In this document: one piece after another, positions 59,291 through 64,000 of the stretch | Numbering within the stretch: position 1 is the stretch's first letter | Layout: each line of letters begins with the position of its first letter | Source: an uncultured Paracoccaceae bacterium | GTDB lineage: Bacteria; Pseudomonadota; Alphaproteobacteria; Rhodobacterales; Rhodobacteraceae | Reading direction: 5' to 3' | DNA: 64,000 bases | Assembly (NCBI GenBank): GCA_947502145.1 | Contig: CANMYO010000001.1 | Coordinates: 1,357,501 to 1,421,500, forward strand | Notes under the pieces: model-generated | The model's input: the letters and a program-made list of their open reading frames with translations, nothing else | The model's database searches: none | What the model was told of the DNA's origin: nothing | Program-made: the position numbers and the translations under genes

Positions 59291-59415
59291 TCGGGTCTAT
59301 TTTGGCAAGGGGATTTATCCTGATTAAGTCACCTTCGTGCGATTTTTAATATTTAAAAACAAATACCTAAACCGTCCCTGCGGCGAAAACCCGCCCGCGT
59401 GATTGGGCTTTCGAC

Positions 59416-59446
59416 TTGCAGTTTATCGCATTGATCAGCATATAAG
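59416..59446 (+). promoter_or_regulatory. Candidate promoter of the orphan TRAP binding protein
   Basis: TTGCAG (59416-59421) and TATAAG (59441-59446), spacer 19, in an AT-rich 210-base region; the spacer is long, so the call is weak. Confidence 0.3.
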
Positions 59447-59500
59447 GACCGTCGCTAGCGGTGACATTCCTCCTAAATTCAAGATCAAAGGATGCACCAG

Positions 59501-60532
59501 ATGCACACCCTAAGTACTGCCGCTTTGATGGCGTCTCTCATGCTGTCGGCGACTTCGCTCGCTGCTCAGGAATACACATTGCGATTTCAGCATTTTGTAT
59601 CTCCGGCCAGCGCAAACCCAACCTACTTCATGCAACCGTGGGCTGATGCGATCGAAGAACAATCGGGCGGCCGGATCAAGGTCGAGCTTTACCCCTTCAT
59701 GCAATTGGGTGGCGCTGCCCCCAGCCAGTATGATCTGATCGCTGATGGCGTGATTGACGGCGGCTGGGTGATCCCGGGCTATGAGCCTAACCGGTTCCCC
59801 GAAGCCGAGGCGCTGGAACTCCCGTTCATGACCAGCAAATCCGGAGAGGAAGCCTCCGCAGCGGCCTGGGATTTCACTCAGGAATATCTGATGGATGATT
59901 TTGCCGACGTGCACGTCATTGCGGCGCATATGCATGGTCCCGGGTTGGTGCATAAACGTGGCGGTGCGATTGAATCCGTCGAGGATTTCGCAGGTCTCAA
60001 ACTGCGCGGGCCATCACGCCCAGCGACTCTGCTTCTGGACAAGCTGGGTGCGACTCCAATCGGTATGCCGGTTCCCGCATTCCCCGAAGCGTTGGCCAAA
60101 GGCGTTGTCGACGGGGGCGTGATTACATGGGAAATGTCCCCGTCACTTAAGCTCGACGAATTGACGGACAGCCATACGGACGTGGCCGGTGACCGGGCGC
60201 TTTACAACCTCTATTTCATCTGGGCGATGAATAAGGACAGCTATGATGCGCTGCCTGCTGATCTTCAGGCGGTCATCGACGCCAACTCTGGCGAAATGGC
60301 TAGCCGTTGGGCTGGTCGTGCGCATGACACCGGCGACGTCGTCGGCAAAGAGCTGATGGATGACGCGGGCAATGAGATCGCCGAAATTTCCGTTGCGGAA
60401 ACTGACCGTATCAAGGACCTTGGTGCGATTGTTCGCTCAGACTGGATTGCTGAAATGAACGACAAGGGGTTTGACGGGGCTGCGCTTGTTGAAAGTGCGG
60501 TGGCTGCGGTCGAAAGCCATATCGCGCAATAG
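59501..60532 (+). CDS. TRAP transporter substrate-binding protein (orphan DctP)
   Basis: 343 residues from ATG 59501, where aaagga lies 8 bases upstream (ATG 59492 is too close to it). Signal peptide ends ATSLAAQ. The mature sequence parallels the DctP at 8880-9920: GGRIKVELYPFMQLGG, KLRGPSRP and GATPIGMPVPAFPEALAKG. No dctQ or dctM lies nearby, so it must work with a distant permease or have become a binding-only protein. Confidence 0.93.
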   Translation: MHTLSTAALMASLMLSATSLAAQEYTLRFQHFVSPASANPTYFMQPWADAIEEQSGGRIKVELYPFMQLGGAAPSQYDLIADGVIDGGWVIPGYEPNRFPEAEALELPFMTSKSGEEASAAAWDFTQEYLMDDFADVHVIAAHMHGPGLVHKRGGAIESVEDFAGLKLRGPSRPATLLLDKLGATPIGMPVPAFPEALAKGVVDGGVITWEMSPSLKLDELTDSHTDVAGDRALYNLYFIWAMNKDSYDALPADLQAVIDANSGEMASRWAGRAHDTGDVVGKELMDDAGNEIAEISVAETDRIKDLGAIVRSDWIAEMNDKGFDGAALVESAVAAVESHIAQ

Positions 60533-60543
60533 GCGCGGCAAAG

Positions 60544-60575
60544 GCGCCCGGGCTATTGCTCGGGCGCTTCCTTGT
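60544..60575 (+). terminator. Rho-independent terminator after the orphan dctP
   Basis: Stem GCGCCCGGGC/GCTCGGGCGC with one G-T, 4-base loop tatt, and T-rich tail (ttccttgtt). Only 12 bases after the stop. Confidence 0.85.
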
Positions 60576-60747
60576 TCTTGGGATCACCCAGACGCAGCCA
60601 GAGCAATCCCAGCACGGTGTCGCCGGCCAAGCCGCTGACGCAATCCGTGATTAACACGGGTGCACCAAAGGCGACGGGCGCAGGCATGTGCGCCCCATCC
60701 GTTTCAGCGGTGCCTGCTGTATCAAGATAAGTTGCAACGTCAGTCAT
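60553..60747 (-). CDS. Small hypothetical protein (64 residues)
   Basis: Begins MTDVATYLDTAGTAETDGAH and ends KNKEAPEQ. One short hydrophobic stretch (VLITDCVSGLAGDTVLGLLW). Same strand and 31 bases after the HAD phosphatase gene. Its last codons fall inside the terminator hairpin of the opposite gene, and no clear ribosome site is seen. Existence uncertain. Confidence 0.45.
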   Translation of the reverse strand: MTDVATYLDTAGTAETDGAHMPAPVAFGAPVLITDCVSGLAGDTVLGLLWLRLGDPKNKEAPEQ

Positions 60748-60778
60748 GGGACAATCATAGCAGATTGCCCCGTTTCTG

Positions 60779-61423
60779 TCAGGCCAGCCCGATCATGGGC
60801 GCGATGTCAGACAGCGCGGTTATAGGCGTGACGTCATACCCGTTTGCCCGTGCTTTGCCCCCATCCGCGACATAGGCAAATGTCTGCACCCCTGCCGCGA
60901 CGCCTGCCTTCCATCCAGGCGGCATATCATCGATCATGATCGTCTCGGCCGGGGTTGCACCTGCGATGTGCATGGCATGGATCAACATGCCGGGTTTTGG
61001 TTTGGGTTCGAAATTGTGGCCAGAATAGATGGTCCCGTCAAACTTCTCGCGAAGCCCCGATGGGCCAAGCGATATGTCCATCTTTGCCATCGGCCCGTTT
61101 GAGGCGATCGCGGTGGCAATACCTGCCTCTTGTATACGGGCGACAAGGTCAAGCGCACCGGGTATCACCGGGGTATGCAACCGCAACGCTGCAAATATCT
61201 TTGCATAAATGTGGTCCAGCCAATCATCAGGCAAATCCGCACCGCGGCGACGCGATTCATCCATGACCCCCTGCATAGTCCCGCCCGCAAAAAGGTCGTG
61301 TACGTCATGCGGGGCGACTGGCAATCCATGCGCGGTGATACTTTCGGACAGGATGCGATCAGTCGTCGGTTCAGTATCAACCAGCACGCCGTCGCAATCA
61401 AAAATCACCAATTTCGGTGTCAT
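60779..61423 (-). CDS. HAD-superfamily phosphatase (beta-phosphoglucomutase-like)
   Basis: 214 residues from ATG 61423, overlapping rsmD by 4 bases. Motif I FDCDGVLVDTEP with nucleophile and acid aspartates, alpha-helical cap (DDWLDHIYAKIFAALR), motif II IASNGP, motif III lysine KPKPGML and motif IV IMIDDMPPG. Substrate unknown. Confidence 0.92.
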   Translation of the reverse strand: MTPKLVIFDCDGVLVDTEPTTDRILSESITAHGLPVAPHDVHDLFAGGTMQGVMDESRRRGADLPDDWLDHIYAKIFAALRLHTPVIPGALDLVARIQEAGIATAIASNGPMAKMDISLGPSGLREKFDGTIYSGHNFEPKPKPGMLIHAMHIAGATPAETIMIDDMPPGWKAGVAAGVQTFAYVADGGKARANGYDVTPITALSDIAPMIGLA

Positions 61424-61980
61424 TTCGTGGTCCTTAGAAACATGACATGGGTGTCGCCATAGCGGCGCTGGTCCAGCTGCATGAACCCGCGTGGCGCAAG
61501 TTGCGGTGCGTTGTCTTCCCAAATGGCCAGGGCATCAGGGGCAAGCCAGCCAGCCGCCTTTGCTGCCAACAATGCCGGGGTTCCCATCTGTTCTCCATAA
61601 GGCGGGTCAAGAAACACAAGGTCGCATGCAGATTGCGATGGCGGCAACTTGTCAGCCGCGCAGGTCATCAACGTGCAATCCCCTTCGCGGCGCAGCTTGG
61701 CAATATTGGCACTGATCAGTTTCTGGGCTCTGTGCCCATTATCCACAAAAGTGACATGGGCCGCACCGCGGGACAGGGCCTCAAGCCCTAGCGCACCAGT
61801 TCCGGCAAACAGATCCAGCACCCGTGCACCCGCTATCGGATTGCCAAATCGACCGCCCTGAATGACGTTGAATAGGCTTTCGCGCACGCGATCGGTTGTG
61901 GGGCGCAAATGGGCACTTGTATCGCCCTCGCCGACAGCCGTCAGCTTTGTCCCGCGATGCTGGCCTGCAATAATTCTCAC
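61420..61980 (-). CDS. rsmD: 16S rRNA (guanine966-N2)-methyltransferase
   Basis: 186 residues. MRIIAGQHRGTKL start, RPTTDRVRESLFNVI, SAM loop VLDLFAGTGALGLEALSRGA and catalytic DPPY in LVFLDPPYGEQ, all typical of RsmD. Overlaps both neighbours by 4 bases, so the oxidoreductase, rsmD and HAD genes form an operon. Confidence 0.95.
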   Translation of the reverse strand: MRIIAGQHRGTKLTAVGEGDTSAHLRPTTDRVRESLFNVIQGGRFGNPIAGARVLDLFAGTGALGLEALSRGAAHVTFVDNGHRAQKLISANIAKLRREGDCTLMTCAADKLPPSQSACDLVFLDPPYGEQMGTPALLAAKAAGWLAPDALAIWEDNAPQLAPRGFMQLDQRRYGDTHVMFLRTTK

Positions 61981-63191
61981 GCGCGCAACAAGGCCTTCAT
62001 GTCCGTCGCGGAGTTTGTAATCACCTCTGGCGACGGGCTCTTGCCGGTTTCGATCAAGCGCTTTCCGATCATGTAATTGCGTGGGTCGTTCATCGCATCA
62101 ACTGCAATCAGGGTTGACCCCTTGTAGTACCAATGCGAGCGCACGTCAGCTGTGTCGCCCCTACGGACGTGCACATCTGTATAGCCAAGGTTCAGTCCAG
62201 CGATCTGCAACTTGCAGTCGTACTGATCTGACCAGAACCAAGGCTTGGGTGCATAATTGATACCTCGTCCCAAGATGTTCAGAGCGGCATTCTCGGCCTG
62301 GTCAATCGCGTTGCCGACACTTTCAATGCGGATACGCTCGCCCACGTAATCAATAGAGGCACAATCGCCGGCCGCCCATATTCTGGCATCCGATGTGCGG
62401 GACTGTTGGTCGGTGGCAATACCATTATCAATTGTCAGACCCGCCTCCTGAGCAAGCCCGGTTGCCGGGGTAATGCCAACGCCGACAATGACAAAATCAA
62501 CATCCATGACCGTGCCGTCGGATAGTTCGGCTTGTTGCACGCCATGCTTCCCGGCCAACCGATTGAGCCCGATGCCCTCGCGAATGGTTACGCCGTGGTG
62601 TTGATGCAGATCGCGGAAGTAATCCGAGGTCTCCGGGGCAGCAACACGTTGCAGTATCCGGTCAGCCATTTCCACCACGGTGACCGACACCCCCCGTTTG
62701 GCGGCAACTGCTGCCGCTTCAAGCCCGATATACCCCCCGCCGACCACAAGTGCCGACTTGCCATCAACAAAAAGTGGCGCCATCGCGTTCGCGTCGCGCA
62801 GATCACGAACGGTGAAGACATTGGCAAGATTGCCACCGATCGCAGCGGGCAGCCGCCGCGGGTAGGCGCCCGTCGTCAGGGCCAATGCGTCATATGAAAT
62901 CGTCTCACCGTCAGAAAGCGTCACCAGACAAGCGGCAGGATCAATTGCCGTTGCATGTGTCTCCAGCCGCAACGCGATCTTCTGGGCTTCATAAAACGAC
63001 TGAGGCCGCAGATAGAGCCGCTCTTCCCCGATTTCGCCAAGCAGATAGGCTTTGGACAGCGGTGGACGTTGATAGGGTGGCACAGGTTCAGCCCCAACAA
63101 GGGTGATGCCACCTTCAAATCCTTCAGCGCGTAGTTTGGCGACCAGTGATGCACCGGCCTGTCCGGCGCCGATGACGACAATCTGCTTCAT
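61977..63191 (-). CDS. FAD-dependent ferredoxin reductase-type oxidoreductase
   Basis: 404 residues. Two Rossmann motifs (IVVIGAGQAGASLVAKL at 4 and ALVVGGGYIGLEAAAVAAKRG near 145), RPPLSKAYL and WAAGDCAS. Same group as putidaredoxin/rhodocoxin reductase, which transfer electrons from NAD(P)H to a ferredoxin. No partner ferredoxin or P450 gene lies nearby, so the partner is unknown. Confidence 0.92.
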   Translation of the reverse strand: MKQIVVIGAGQAGASLVAKLRAEGFEGGITLVGAEPVPPYQRPPLSKAYLLGEIGEERLYLRPQSFYEAQKIALRLETHATAIDPAACLVTLSDGETISYDALALTTGAYPRRLPAAIGGNLANVFTVRDLRDANAMAPLFVDGKSALVVGGGYIGLEAAAVAAKRGVSVTVVEMADRILQRVAAPETSDYFRDLHQHHGVTIREGIGLNRLAGKHGVQQAELSDGTVMDVDFVIVGVGITPATGLAQEAGLTIDNGIATDQQSRTSDARIWAAGDCASIDYVGERIRIESVGNAIDQAENAALNILGRGINYAPKPWFWSDQYDCKLQIAGLNLGYTDVHVRRGDTADVRSHWYYKGSTLIAVDAMNDPRNYMIGKRLIETGKSPSPEVITNSATDMKALLRA

Positions 63192-63276
63192 GACGTTGCC
63201 TTTCCGATGGTCCTCTCAGTCGCGGACCCTATATGTGTCAGCAAGTGCGACGCAATGACCCAAAAGGAAAGACTCC

Positions 63277-63765
63277 ATGTCAATATCAATCGGTGACAAT
63301 CTGCCCGATGCCACTGTGCTGACCATGACCGATGACGGACCGGTGCAGGTGCAGATGTCGGACAAATTTCGGGGCCGCAAAGTGGTACTTTTTGGCCTGC
63401 CCGGTGCCTACACCGGGACATGCAGTACGGCACATATGCCAAGTTTTGTGCGGACCCGGGATCAGTTCCTTGCCAAAGGTGTGGACGAAGTCATCTGTAT
63501 TTCCGTCAATGATCCTTTTGTGACTGGTGCCTGGGGTGAAGTCACCGGTGCTCATGCTGCTGGGATCACCTTGCTTGCAGACGCGGCAAGTGAATTCACA
63601 ACTGCGATTGGCCTGAATTTCAGCGTGCCGCAGGTCGGGTTTGTGAACCGGTCCCGTCGGTACGCGATGTTGGTCGAAGACGGTGTCGTCAAGATATATA
63701 ATCCAGAAATCGCCAAGGATGGTTGCGAAATTTCTGGCGGTGAAACGCTGCTGGCGCAAATTTGA
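63277..63765 (+). CDS. Peroxiredoxin (Prx5/AhpC-TSA type)
   Basis: 162 residues. The peroxidatic Cys is in GLPGAYTGTCSTAHMPSF near residue 49, with the preceding Pro/Thr pattern of Prx5. SD aaggaaag. Divergent from the FAD oxidoreductase; together they could form a detoxification pair, but this is only context. Confidence 0.94.
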   Translation: MSISIGDNLPDATVLTMTDDGPVQVQMSDKFRGRKVVLFGLPGAYTGTCSTAHMPSFVRTRDQFLAKGVDEVICISVNDPFVTGAWGEVTGAHAAGITLLADAASEFTTAIGLNFSVPQVGFVNRSRRYAMLVEDGVVKIYNPEIAKDGCEISGGETLLAQI

Positions 63766-63771
63766 TCTGTT

Positions 63772-63792
63772 GGCCGCGCGTTCAGCGCGGCC
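63772..63792. terminator. Hairpin between convergent peroxiredoxin and MscS genes
   Basis: Perfect stem GGCCGCGC/GCGCGGCC with a 5-base loop, between two converging stops; no T run. Confidence 0.6.
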
Positions 63793-63800
63793 ACCCGACA

Positions 63801-64000
63801 TTAGTCGGCGTTGACGTTGACGATGGTGCGGGTCGGGAAAGGGATGTCGACGTTTGCATCATCAAGCGCCTCTTTCACCTGCCGTTTCATATCGGCTTGG
63901 TACTGAAAGTAATCATCACTGTCGCACCAAACCCGAACAAGGAAATCGACTGAACTTGCGTTCAGGTTGTTCACCTGAATGAACGGTTCCGGTTCGGATT
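63801..64000 (-). CDS. Mechanosensitive channel of the MscS family, C-terminal end (partial)
   Basis: The window cuts the gene; only its last 65 codons (EPFIQVNNLNASSVDFLVRV to PFPTRTIVNVNAD, TAA at 63801-63803) are visible on the minus strand. The C-terminal alpha/beta segment VNNLNASSVDFLVRVWCDSD...VKEALDDANVDIPFPTRTI is typical of MscS, an osmotic safety valve. The rest lies beyond 64000. Confidence 0.85.
   Translation of the reverse strand, partial: SEPEPFIQVNNLNASSVDFLVRVWCDSDDYFQYQADMKRQVKEALDDANVDIPFPTRTIVNVNAD

Overview
The window looks like chromosome of an alphaproteobacterium of the order Rhodobacterales, most likely the Roseobacter group. This is inference from gene families and layout: an imuA-imuB-dnaE2 mutagenesis cassette with an alphaproteobacterial SOS box, TRAP transporters, PHB genes phaA-phaB, a uvrC-pgsA-moaD-moaE run, ETF-ubiquinone oxidoreductase, S-formylglutathione hydrolase, a DUF6478-like protein and moderate GC. 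No phage, plasmid, CRISPR or large island is visible. The only mobile DNA is one decayed IS3-type fragment.

Layout. 1-1900: end of an rRNA operon (3' half of 23S, 5S inside a long processing helix, tRNA-fMet, terminator). 1900-2450: IS remnant. 2500-8040: LexA box and imuA-imuB-dnaE2 (SOS translesion synthesis). 8100-15040: FAH-family hydrolase, a complete TRAP transporter (dctP, dctQ, an unusually long dctM), a GT4 glycosyltransferase and a two-gene ABC-2 exporter. 15090-17800: S49 peptidase, a 55-residue membrane/zinc-ribbon protein, a Ca/Na antiporter and a pteridine-reductase-like SDR, tightly packed. 17900-21540: uvrC preceded by a coupled 46-codon frame, then pgsA, moaD, moaE. 21790-26170: degenerate EAL protein, phaA, phaB, LysR regulator and two small genes. 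26300-32660: mostly minus strand (methyltransferase, DUF2007, ispE, TPR protein, ETF-QO) with a polyprenyl diphosphate synthase on plus. 32830-38720: greA, a membrane protein, a broken AEC transporter gene, fghA, DUF188, HAD, PhyH dioxygenase and an alpha/beta hydrolase. 38720-47780: diguanylate cyclase, zapE, an envelope group on minus (two LysM paralogues, a secreted protein, a rhodanese-like protein without its cysteine), then folC, accD and a CPBP protease. 47890-53590: ilvD, a lipoprotein, two poorly known proteins and fadH. 53740-59290: LysR, an overlapping minus operon (cinA-like, GNAT, AhpD-like, OmpA-like), sfsA and map. 59500-64000: orphan TRAP binding protein, HAD, rsmD, FAD oxidoreductase, peroxiredoxin and the end of a MscS-type channel.

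Most of the window is core metabolism and maintenance. The points most worth a second look are the LysM/rhodanese-like envelope group, the small coupled frame with a perfect palindrome before uvrC, the PTR1-like active site in the SDR, the degenerate EAL protein beside the PHB genes, the soluble insertion in DctM together with a distant orphan DctP paralogue, and the SOS cassette beside an IS scar and rRNA operon. I did not find a clear new defence or mobile system.
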